Assembly (NCBI RefSeq): GCF_018143015.1
Contig: NC_054740.1
Location: 17,901,190-17,965,189, forward strand
Reading direction: 5' to 3'
DNA length: 64,000 nt
Source of the DNA: Lytechinus variegatus
Taxonomy: Eukaryota > Echinodermata > Echinoidea > Temnopleuroida > Toxopneustidae
The notes beneath the pieces were generated by a model. The model made no database searches. It had not been told where the DNA came from and saw only the letters and a list, made by a program, of their open reading frames with translations. Below, in pieces: positions 1 through 11,300 of the stretch. Numbering within the stretch: position 1 is the first letter of the stretch; each line of letters opens with the position of its first letter. The translations under genes and the position numbers were made by a program.

Positions 1-1
1 G

Positions 2-1172
2 ATCTCACAGAAGACTGTTATTCAGATGGCTGTTGACCGCGGTGCATACATTGATCAGAGTCAATCACTTAATATTCACATTGCTGAACCAAACTATGGC
101 AAGCTAACCAGTATGCACTTCTTTGCATGGAGATCGGTGAGTTGTGCCCATTTATGATGTTGAATATTATAAGGGGGGAGGGGGGGGGGTTCACAATGAA
201 TTAAAGAAGTGTGACTTTAAATCATGTTTAAATGCCAAAATAGAATTGACATACATCAAGTTATCTCATTGATGGAAACGCGATAACGCTCAGCATAATC
301 TTCATCAGTACCATGATGTGTTGTATATCACATGCAATTTAGAATTTTCATGGGATTTTTTCGTCACAGTTTTTTGTGAAACGCCACCAAGTTTTCATCT
401 TACTAATTCCAATGTCAGTTGTAAATGAATGTAGATGTCCTGCCAATACAGTAGGTTGTATCGTATTTCCACAATTACTGCACTTTGTGAATAGTGATCA
501 TGAATCATACAATCAGCAGCTTTGTATAATATTGATAATGGGAGCAGTCTTGGGTAGAATGGTTGTGACAGAAGAGAATTTAGATTACCTGCGTTATAGT
601 CAAAACCTCATCTGCATGTACAAACATGATCCAAAACACATTGAAAGCTCAACACCTTGTAAGATTCATCCTAGAACAAGCTTTATTCAAAGTTTGATGA
701 TCTGACGTGAAAATAGACGTAAGACCAGAATCAAAAGGTCAAGCTTATACTGGAAATTACCCATTGATCAATTATTTATACTGGCTTGAATTGGGGTTTA
801 TCTGATTGATTGGTGTTAGAGATCAAACTTCTTTACACAGTCAAGAAAAGTAGGTAAATCATCTAATTTTTGTATTATATTTAACAACACAAACTTTAAT
901 ATTCAGTAACTTTATTTTTCATAACAATACATTTTTTTATGATTCTTATCAATGATCTTTATGTACAGGGTCTGAAGACGGGTATGTATTACCTTCGCAC
1001 ACGCCCAGCTGCTAACCCTATCCAGTTCACTCTCAATAAACTAAGCTTGAAGGAGAAATCAGGAACCAAGCTATCAGATGCTGAAGAACAAGAGAAGGAG
1101 AAGGCCAAGAATGAAGCAGCTATGCTCTGCTCTCTAGAAAACAAGGATGCCTGTCTGTCATGCGGATCTTAG
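2..1172 (+). CDS. RRM1: Ribonucleotide reductase large subunit, C-terminal exons (partial)
   Basis: Catalytic large subunit of class I ribonucleotide reductase, which makes dNDPs from NDPs in the cytosol. Two exons are present: 2-136 (45 codons, entering from outside the window) and 969-1172 (67 codons plus TAG at 1170). The donor is GTGAGT at 137 and the acceptor is ACAG ending at 968, joined in phase 0. Read by eye, the translation follows vertebrate RRM1: [17 protein letters not shown] in the first exon, then [20 protein letters not shown] in the second. The protein ends [14 protein letters not shown]. The terminal CxxC pair is the family's swinging-arm dithiol that re-reduces the active site. 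The 5' part of the gene is outside the window. The 831-bp intron contains G-rich runs near 175-190 and no other gene. Confidence 0.97.
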
Positions 1173-2789
1173 ATTGGCTCTGACCTCATCGCAATTCTTG
1201 AAATATAATGATTATAATGAATGAAATTATTTGAAGGCTATCACCTTTTGAACATTCAATGTTCTCTCAGATGTATCATCTTCTCTAAAGTTCATTTTCA
1301 TTGACCTCAAACATGAAGGGATCGACCTATGATGTGACACTTGCTAGAACACCCTACCAAATTTACGCATTGCATTTTGGAGGAATGATCTCATGCAATG
1401 TGGGAATGCTTTGAACTAAGAGTTCTTGTTTCAACACAACATAATCTTTCAACATGAAAAGGATAGTTTTCCGATATGTAAGATCTGAGAGCCTTTTGAT
1501 ATGGACCATAGCATTGCATGGAAGACAAGACACCGCTGCTTTTGAGGCTTGATATACCTTAACCGGTTGACTGCTGAATACTTCTGTTCCCATTTGTTGT
1601 GTACATTGACCAACAGGTTCCAGTAGTCAATGGGCTGAGCGCCTATGTACAGCAGTTCTGTATTTTAGATGCAATTTTGTGGTCCTTTTGTAAAGAGATA
1701 AAAATATAGTATGAAGGTCTTGGATCTTACATAAGAGGAGAGCCAATGAAATGTTCTGAGAAAAAATGAACAATTTGAAAACTTTTTGTGCAAAGTAAAT
1801 GAACACCCATTGTCAACAACATGGGTAGGTTATTTCCTGTTGATGTGAATAACGATTTAATGTAGTTTTATTTATTACTGTGTTCATTAAGCCCATATGT
1901 CAAGTTCTCTAAGTCACCAGACAAATAACTTTCTCCCACGACTTCCAAGAAAAACCCCAAGTCAAGCATAGCACAAATTACTACTTACTTTACCTACATG
2001 TTATAGGAAGATGATAGATTAAAATGTAAATATGTGTAAAATTGGTTTTGTATACTTTTATATAATATTTAGATTGAAGGTTTTGAACATAAGGGCTTCT
2101 CAAGTGGATGGCCATATAAACAGTGTATCATGGGGGTATGTTTCAAGATGTAGAAATGATCACAAGTTTCTTCTCAAATTGCCTACCACCTTGCAAGCCT
2201 GTCCACTTTGAGATAACCCGATAGACTGTACAGGGCAGCATATTCATTTTGTGGAAGTGGATCTAATATTTATAAACTACTATTCAGTTTTGTGTATGTC
2301 GTCCTTTGTGTAATTGTTACTTGAAAAAAAAATCAAAATGAAATTCGACAAAAATTGTATTTTAAAAAATTGAAGGACAAAAATGTCGAGTATTTATGAA
2401 GAGAGTAAGATTTTGATAAACCACATCTATACTCAATGTTACAGTTATACTGTGATGGGTAGAAATGTTCTTTATTTTAGATGGCTAAAGATTTGAACAC
2501 AGTAAACTATACCCTGCATTAAATGCACTCAATCTGATAATATTCTATAATAAGCTCATGTGATGAACAGTGAATTATAAACAAAATATTCCAAATACAA
2601 TTATGTAAATGTATTTACAATAGCCATGTACAGTTATATGTACATAATAAAGCTAACTGCCTCTTCAGTGGATGTTGTATTGGTCTTAATGTCTGGTTAT
2701 TTTCAGAATTATGTTGTAAAATTGTTATCATGATAAGCGTAATGTGGAGTGAATAGCCTTAGTTAGTTTGGCCGATGGATCTTTAAGCG
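1173..2789 (+). other. RRM1 3'UTR and downstream spacer
   Basis: AT-rich stretch after the RRM1 stop with no convincing coding potential on either strand. Short open frames here have no family resemblance. It probably carries a long 3'UTR running to the poly(A) signal at 2646. Confidence 0.5.
2646..2651 (+). terminator. RRM1: Candidate poly(A) signal for RRM1
   Basis: AATAAA about 1.47 kb after the RRM1 stop, followed within 30-50 bp by a GT-rich stretch (GGATGTTGTATTGGTC), which is the usual arrangement. Not proven by transcript data. Confidence 0.4.
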
Positions 2790-2799
2790 GAAGTGAATG

Positions 2800-3350
2800 T
2801 GATATTGATGGTGATCATTATGATGTAAGTGAGATATGATGGTAGTGATGGTGATGGAAAAGATGTTGACAATGCTGATGCAGGGTATGAGACAATTTGA
2901 TGATTGACAGTTGTGCAAAGATTACAATGATGAATACAATGATGGTGGTCTCTGATCATGGTGATTGATGCCGGTGGTGTTATGTCTATTGTGGGGATGG
3001 TGGTGGTGGTGATGTGGGGGTGTTATGACGATTATGGTGGTGCCAGGTGATGGTGATATTGGTGTTATGATGACGATTTTGGTGGTGGTGGTGTTATGGT
3101 GACGATTATGGTGGTGTTATGACAATTTATGTGGTGGTGGTGGTGGTGGTGATATTGGTGTTATGACGATTATGGTGGTGGTGGTGGTGATATTGGTGTT
3201 ATGACGATCATGGTGGTGGTGATGTTATGATGACGATTATGGTGGTGGTGGTGGTGATATTGGTGTTATGACGATTATGGTGGTGGTGATATTGGTGTTA
3301 TGATGATAATGGTGAGCCTGAGGATGGTGGTGGTGATGATGGTGGTGTTA
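2800..3350. repeat. GAT/GGT-rich minisatellite
   Basis: Degenerate array built from GGTGGTGGTGAT and GTTATGACGATTATG blocks, clearest from 2990 to 3310, where a roughly 35-50 bp composite unit (GATATTGGTGTTATGACGAT then GGTGGT runs) recurs about six times. Open frames on the opposite strand are low-complexity products of the repeat. Confidence 0.85.
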
Positions 3351-3460
3351 TGTTGACGATTGTAGTGGTAATGAAGATTAAATGAGGATGGTGGTTAGTA
3401 CTCAATAGTATAGAAAAATGAGATAATTGCCAGAAAGGAGTTGGCTTTCGGAGAACAATA

Positions 3461-4320
3461 GGGGAAGGCGGGGTAAGTTGTGACAGTTTTTGCTTTTTGC
3501 ATGTTAGAATTGATATGATTAATAATCTTGTCGAAATAAGTACCTTGCCTTGAAATTTAATTCTTCTGAAATATTTTCCACCTATATATAAATTTCTATC
3601 CCCACACTGAAAGTCATCGTGACCTTTGAAAAAAACGATGTCAAATGGCTCAACTTGCCCCATATATGGGGTAAGTTTGAGCCACCTTATGGGGTAAGTT
3701 GAGCCACAAAAACTATGTACAAAATGTATGAGGGGAGAACCAGCACGTCAATTTTTTGTTTAAAGTCTTTTCACTTGTTAATTCTCTATAAATACTAACA
3801 TCCTTTAAAAGGAAAAGAGCAGTCATGTAAATTTGCTCCTTTCAGCCAGCATTTCAATCGATTTTTATGGTTTGTTTGTTTTTTAAGATACATTACCATA
3901 GGAATTACCATGGCTCAACTTGCCCCATGCTGTTTGGCTCAACTTACCCCAGTCCGAACTTAGTGCGATAATTTTGTATCCACACATTTATTATGCATCC
4001 ATCATATAAAAGACTATGACAAGAATGAAGATCCATACCTGGACTAATAATGTTGTTATCATGTCTTTATTATATTTAAAGATGTGTGTGTTTATAAAGC
4101 ACTTATCTATTTCACACTCTTTTTTACTTTTTGGCTGAAATTCATATTTTTCCCTCTAAAAAACTACTTTCTGTTTCAAAGTTGAAAACAATGTGGTGGG
4201 GTTAGGGGTTATGCTATGGGTCATCAATACATGACACCACCAAAATGTCTGACTCATTCATTATTGGCCTGGGGCTGGTGGCTCAACTTGCCCCTATGCT
4301 CAACTTACCCCGCCTTCCCC
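3461..4320. mobile_element. TA-flanked inverted-repeat transposon, copy 1
   Basis: The left end GGGGAAGGCGGGGTAAGTTG (3461-3480) and the right end 4301-4320 are perfect 20-bp inverted repeats, flanked by TA on both sides (3459-3460 and 4321-4322). The 860-bp body carries several more copies of the end motif GGCTCAACTTGCCCC / GGGGTAAGTTGAGCC near 3645-3710, 3910-3950 and 4280-4310. A second copy lies at 9977-10808 in the same orientation. No transposase frame, so probably a non-autonomous element. The TA duplication suggests the Tc1/mariner-like group, but the superfamily is not established. Confidence 0.88.
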
Positions 4321-4713
4321 TACATGTATTTCACCTCTTGATGTAAAGAAAAGTATGGAGACTTGATTGTGATGCGAGTGAGGAATGCGAAATAAAGCAA
4401 TGTAAATAGTGATGAAATTTATTCGTGGAAAAAAAAATAAACTTAACTGAAGAACATACCATTCACTTTCGATTGAACTCACGGAATAATTTTTTTTCAT
4501 TGCTATTTGGTCATGACAAATGTACTCCTGAGTGATAGGAGCACAATTTCATGGAGCGCACTGATCTCCGATATTTGTTTTTCATTTTTTGCAATGGGGG
4601 CTGATGACTGCAAAAAAAGGTCTGAAAGTGATAGTAAAACAAATATCTTTGTAACTATTGCATTTTGGTCAATATATAAAGTTATTTTTGATAGGAACAA
4701 ATCAGGAATTGAA

Positions 4714-5269
4714 CCCGGGGGGGGGGGGCCCACTTACATTGACGAGTGGATACCATGCGCGACCAAAAAAACACGTAAAAAGGATGTCTTTTTCACGATA
4801 GGGCACGTTACGTACGTAACGTGATAAGGGTGTCAAAAACACAAAAATAATGAAAAAAGGGTATCTATTTCGCTAGGAAAATTACGTGTTTAGGGTCGAA
4901 ATTGTGGGGATGATAAAACAAAATTAAAATGTTGTATAAAGGATGTCCTATTTGCCCCAACACTTCGTGTTTAGAGTCCTATTTGCGCGAGGTGTAGCAG
5001 TTGGGGTCGTATTAAACCAAATAAGGTAAAGCCGACGACCGAAGGACCCATAACAATAAAACATTCCTGTACTTGTTTAGGGGTTGATTTCAGGGAATAT
5101 TTGCCAAGATTATCGTTTTGTTTCCAATACTTGTTAAGGGTAGGGTTACACACGCCAATACTTGTTAAGGGGTGCATTTTCAGAATATGGAAATTACGTG
5201 TTTAGGGTGCTTTTCGAGACCCCATGGTCGCGCATGGTATCCACTCGTGAATGGAAGTGGCCCCCCGGG
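4714..5269. mobile_element. Inverted-repeat element with 8-bp target duplication
   Basis: Ends CCCGGGGGGG...CCCAC and GTGGCCCCCCGGG continue inward as a long inverted repeat (GAGTGGATACCATGCGCGAC near 4743 against 5223-5250). GAATTGAA flanks it on both sides (4706-4713 and 5270-5277), giving an 8-bp duplication. The inside has tandem-like short units (ACGTGTTTAGGGT, CAATACTTGTTAAGGG). No transposase. The 8-bp duplication is hAT- or P-like. Open frames here are by-products. Confidence 0.82.
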
Positions 5270-5473
5270 GAATTGAAAAAAGAAGTTTTGTTTTGAAACA
5301 TGTATTTATAAAAGAAATTAAAAAACTGATAGAAATGTACATTGCTAGTAAAAAGACCAAAGAAAATATGAACTGCCCAAGGGCTTGCTACGATTCGAGT
5401 AAGAACAACCTATGTAACGTAGATATGATTTTGTAATTATTGTAATAATACTTGTATGTTTCATGATTTATGA

Positions 5474-6056
5474 TTAAAGGGGTGGTCCAGGCTGAAAATA
5501 TTCAATCTCCGTACACAGAGTAGAATTCACTAACGCTGAAAATTTCATCAAAATCGGATAACAAATAATAAAGTTATTGAAGTTTAAAGTTTAGCAATAT
5601 TTTGTGAAAACAGTCGTCATGAATATTCATTAGGCGAGCTGATGATGTCATATCTCCACTTTCCGTTTTTTTATGTTATTACATAAAATCATATTTTTTT
5701 CATTATTTCATACTTGTGTGAATAATATGTCTCCCTTATAATGAAATAAGTTGCAGCAATAAATATCTAATGCACTAAATCAGTTGTCAATCCAATTTTT
5801 CTAGTTCTTGGAGGAAAAAATTTAAATAAAACTAATTTCATAAAATAAAATACGAAAGAACAAGTGGAGATGTGACATCATCAGCCCACCTAATGAATAT
5901 TCATGACGACTGCTTTTACAAAATATTACTAAACTTTAAAATTCAATAACTTTGCTATTTGTTGTCCGATTTTGACGAAATTTTCGGCATTTTGCTTAGT
6001 GAATTCTACTCTATTTATTAAGCTGTAAATACTGTCAGCCTGGACCACCCCTTTAA
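5474..6056. mobile_element. TTAA-flanked fold-back element
   Basis: TTAA at 5474-5477 precedes AGGGGTGGTCCAGGCTG. The right end is the complement, CAGCCTGGACCACCCCT, followed by TTAA at 6053-6056. The arms remain complementary far inside: the GATGATGTCATATCTCCACTT block near 5641 matches GTGGAGATGTGACATCATC near 5863, and TGAATATTCATTAGGCG near 5620 matches 5890. The element could fold into one long hairpin. The TTAA target site resembles piggyBac-type insertion; there is no transposase. Confidence 0.85.
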
Positions 6057-8386
6057 TTGAGTAACCTTTGATTTGAATGTGATTTACTGTGTAACCCCTG
6101 ATTTGGATGTGAATAAATCCTCTAATAGAGGCAAAAAAAAATATAACACGCCCCCAAAATTAACTCCGATAAGGAGGGGAGGAGCTTTTTGGCGTTAAGT
6201 TTCTTAATAGCAAAAAAGGTTATTATTTAGAAAGGAGTAGATAGCTTTCTACTTGTTTCCATTTAAAGGGGGGGGCGAGCTGCGGACTAGAAATAGCCCG
6301 TCCTAAATCTGAAAAGATTGCCATTGTTTTTAAAGCCATAAAATCAACGAGGCTGATTGAATAGAGGGGTATTATTCAACTTTTCAATGCAAAGCCCGAT
6401 TTGAAAATAAATAGTCAATGATTTGTTTTGAAATAGTATTCTAACTTTTCAGGCAAGAATAAGTCAATATTTTTAGAACACACAGACTGCCTCAATAATG
6501 GATTATATTGTATTGGGAGCACATTGAATGCATGATTAATAAAATAGTGCACTGCAGTGACACAGCTGCTCATTTTAGTACCCTGGTACAAAAGTGTTTA
6601 TTTCACAGACATACATCAACAAAATCAGTCAATATACAATGGATTGCTTTACCCGATACGATGTATCAGGTTGCATTGCAATATATATATATATATATAG
6701 TTTACTGTGAGTTGATCGGATCATTTTTTCACACTACATACTGTACAGACTCCGAGCGTGTAACAAGCATTTTTTAAACTTTTTTTCAAAGTGCTGTAAT
6801 ATATCACAAATTTGAATTCCTCATTTCCTACATTTAGCCATCTATCGAAACTTTCAGTGTCTCAACTGGATGATTGAAAACATTTCTTTGTACAAGTATA
6901 TATATTCACGTGAATAGCATGTTGATAGAAACAATAATATGAACATGATCAATACGAGAAACACGACCAAATTCCGAACCCAAACCAAACTATTTTAATT
7001 CTACGTTACCGTTGAATCTGTGTTTTTCGCAAGGGGTGTTATAATATGTGCATGGGCGGATAGAGGAAGATAGAAATAGAGAGAGAGAGGGATGGGGGGT
7101 AAATAGTGAGGACGGAGGGAAAGAACTCCTAAATGAAGAGGAACGAGAGCGGAAGGACGGCAGAGAGAGGGAGAAGGAGAAGGAGCAAAGTGGATAACTT
7201 TGTGAGGATGTGTACATGAATATTTGCATTAAGACAAAAATGCACCCACTGTTACCCCCTTTCACCTTCTTTCTCGTAAAGTAGTGATTTAGAGTGATTT
7301 GAAATTTACTCAAGATTTAACCTTACACAATACCAACTCTGAACAATACCCCATTGCGCCCTCTAGGACGCCATCTATATATGAACCAAAATCGTCGACA
7401 AGGGTGACGAGATTGCCGAATAATTTTCACGCGCTATCAACACTTATTGAATAGAAAGAAAATACAGAAACAAACAATATATGAAATATTTATTATAGTG
7501 AAATTCAATTCAAATTAATTTCCCTATTTGTAAGTATGTTTGTCCTTGATTTTGATGTGAACTTTCGCCAACGGTCACCCATGGCCCAGTTGCATCAAAG
7601 AATTTTCACCGAAGAAAAATTTGGTTACTTTTAGCGGATTTTTTCCAATAATAAAAGTCAATGGCATAATGGTGCTAACCCGAACTCTCAATCCTACCAT
7701 TTTTTTATTAATGGTACGCATTTTTTTTTAAAATAGGCATACGATGAAAGTTAATCAAACAAGAAGTTACATCTGAATTTGATCAAATAATATTTACATC
7801 TACCGGCAACAAAGTATCATCCATTCAGATGGAAAACAGTCGCAATACTGCAACATTTCTTTGTGTAAAAGTCATGAAAGTGGTTTAGATCCAGTGACAA
7901 ACAGATATATTCCCAACAATATTAATGAAATAGATATCTTTCCCAAAAAATATTAAGTAAAAAGAGAACATCAGATTTTCCGATAGGCCATAGGTTCATA
8001 TGCTTGATCGTTAGTTTTGATGATATCCTTTTTGATAACAGAATTATTTATCGTAAATAATATATGATGGTCTATTTATAGATTTGAAAGTACACTTACT
8101 GTAATCCCAATTCATCATCATCAAAAAAATGTTTTACTCTGAATGTTAGAAAACAAAGCAGAAGACAAAATTATATAGTTCTTTGGCATTTATCGTTAAA
8201 ATTGAATGATCAGAGTTAGTAACATTGATGCATTCTTGGTGGAGAACAAGGATCAAATTGAGACGATAAGCACTGAAGATGGTGTTATTCAACGAATCTG
8301 GAAAATGTTGATCAATGATTACAACCGACTTTATCTTGAATTATATTCTGTCAAACCATTGTCCATACAATCTTTCTTAGCATCAT
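6057..8386. other. Intergenic spacer downstream of the SLC5 gene
   Basis: No gene seen. It contains a roughly 30-bp imperfect direct repeat at 6061-6120 (GTAACC-TTTGATTTGAATGTG type), a short (TA)n at 6681-6700 and a GA-rich tract at 7070-7195. TTTATT at 7704-7709 and 7489-7494 would be AATAAA on the minus strand, 680-900 bp past the SLC5 stop, and are possible poly(A) signals for it. Confidence 0.4.
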
Positions 8387-11300
8387 CTACCCGTAGAATG
8401 CAAATAAGAACACACCAACTCCACACAGTAAGACTCCATTCCAGGCAACAATCTTCTTCACCAAAGGTTTTTCCTCAATCGATGTCAATTTTCTTTCCAG
8501 CTCCATCTTTTCTTTTTCCGTCATCGGTGGTTTGTCATCGATAGTGGTATCGATACTGCATAAGAAATTCCAAGATTTTCCCAAAAAGCTCGTCCTAGCT
8601 GCCGCTTCTGTGAATAAGAAACACACACGTTCGATTTTTCATGTGATGCAATTAATTTTCCGTGCATTATTTTGGTTATTATAACTACTGGTTTTTATAT
8701 TACATAGACTTTTTACCACAGGTATTCTGCCTTCTTTTATGTCCTATCGATGATCAAATTTTAATAGGATTATGAACAATTTTCAAAAATATTTAGTACT
8801 CTAAAGACAACGATGTATATTTTATCTTTTTCCTCTAATGAGAAATTAAATGGAATACCTAAATTACATATGAGAAAAAAAGATACTTGCCTTAAAAAAC
8901 AGACAAGGAAAAGGACAATAAAACACGATTAAAGGGTAGGGAATGGCAAATAAATAAAACTTAAGGAGTAAGAAGGGAAATCTTATATTAACGTTTGAAA
9001 AAAAGGAGTGTGGGGATGTTTTAGTTCATTAGATTAAGAATTCCAAAATTTGATTGATTTGAGTGTATCACTTACAAACTGAATGTCATCGACGTATAAA
9101 AGAAATGTTTTATTCTACCCCATGATAATTATCAATTCTATTAACTTACTTTCAGTCAATTCTTTCATCTTTTCGGCTTTGATTGCTTCATTCTCTCTAT
9201 CTTTCCGTTCTTCTTCTTCAGACATTGGTTTCCTTGGCAACTGGATGGATTTGGTCCACCATGTTAGTCTTATTAACTGTTTGTGGAACGCAGAAAATGT
9301 TAAATTAGAGGAAAATAAAATATCATGATGAGAAAAAATACATTTCACTAGTTAAAATTATATACAGATCAGGAAATACTTCTATCGATTTAAGATTCAT
9401 GGAGGAAATTTTGCAGAACAGTTTATACAAAAGCCGCCTAAAACACAAAAACTTCCATCAGTCAGAAACTACATCGAGTTCTGTTTTAATGAAACTGTTA
9501 GGATATTTGCATTACAATGTACATACCTTTGATGATTCTATAGGTTTGGTGATAAGACTAATTGCGACAATAAAGAATAGAGCGGCGCCGTACAAGAAAC
9601 AGGCGAAGTGAAGATAGTGAAAGTTCTTTACAAACGCAGGTCGGTCGTCTTCTTGTCCACATCCGGGAACTCCAAATATGACGTCACAAATTGCTCGACT
9701 TAATCCAATGATGAATCCACATACTAATCCATAAAAGGCTCCCTGTTTATAAATAGGTAAATGAATAAAAAATGGCGACTGGCCTCTATACTGAATGTGA
9801 ATTAAATTAAAATATCAGATTTAACATGTATGATTTGTATATCCAGAGTTCATTTCCTTATTACACTCTAAGCACCTTGGAAATTGGTAGATTCACGACT
9901 TCATGGATGCAATAATCGAGATCCACTTTCACTTTGCACGTGTAAATAAAAGTATCAATGGTAGTGACAATCTGTAGGGGAAGGCGGGGTAAGTTGTGAC
10001 AGTTTTTGCTTTTTGCATGTTAGAATTGATATTATTTATAATCTTGTCGAAATAAGTACCTTGCCTTGAAATTGAATTCTTCTGAAATATTTTCCACCTA
10101 TATATAACTTTCTACCGCCACACTGAAAGTCATCGTGACCTTTGACAAAAACGATGTCAAATGGCTCAACTTGCCCCATATATGGGGTAAGTTGAGCCAC
10201 AAAAACTATGTACAAAACGTATGGGGGAGGGGAAACCAGCATGTCAATTTTTTTGTTTAAAGTCTTTTCACTTGCTAATTCTCTATAAATACTAACATCC
10301 TGTGAAAGGAAAAGAGCAGTCATGTAATTTTGCTCCTTTCAGCATGCATTTCAATCAATTCTTATGGTTTGTTTGTTTTTTAAGATACATTACCATCATG
10401 GCTCAACTTACCCCATGCTGTTTGGCTCAATATACCCCAGTCCGAACTTAGTGCGATAATTTTGTATCCACACATTTATTATGCATCCATCATATTAAAG
10501 ACTATGACAAGAATGAAGATCCATACCTGGACTAATAATGTTGTTATCATGTCTTTATTATATTTAAAGACGTGTGTGTTTATAAAGCACTTATCTATTT
10601 CACACTCTTTTTTACTTTTTTGGCTGAAATTCATATTTTTCCCTCTAAAAACTACTTTTTGTTTCAAAGTTGAAAACAATGTAGTGGGGTTAGGGGTTAT
10701 GCTATGGGTCATCAATACATGACACCACCACAATGTCTGATTTATTCATTATTGGCCTGGGGATGTTGGCTCAACTTGCCCCTATGCTCAACTTACCCCA
10801 CCTTCCCCTACTCCTTTTCTGCTTATTTGATGGATTATATAGAACTCTCTCTTTTCATAAATAAGATCAAAGGTGGCCCTAGATTATTTTGGTAGTGGTA
10901 AGCACAGTGACGTCATTTTTCACAATTGACAATGCTGTTGGGTTACTCCACCCATATACCTCTCTTTTTATAGTCCTCTTCTTTCTTCCCTTTTCTTCTT
11001 CTTCTCTTATTTCGTCCCGTTTTCCCTTTTCTCTGCCTGAAAAAAACTATGGGGCGACCACCCCTGCCCAGTGTAACGCGCCACCCCTCAACAAGGTAAG
11101 GTATTGAATCTTCAAACCCTAATAAAAAGTCATCTTATCAAGCCCAATGCCATCTATATATATCAATCTTAATTACCGCTTCATTAATTCTCTCGGATAG
11201 GATAGCTGCCGTATAGAGAGCAAACATAGTTGGTGAGAAGTATGATGATATAGACTGAATGTAGACGAAGAGTTCTCCTGAACCAAATGCTTCTATGACC

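Noticed and set aside
376..705. 109-codon frame in the RRM1 intron
   Set aside because: No family features, starts at an arbitrary ATG and lies wholly within the intron defined by good splice sites.
10462..10733. 84-86-codon frames in the SLC5 intron
   Set aside because: Part of the TA-flanked transposon shared with 3461-4320; frames differ between the two copies.
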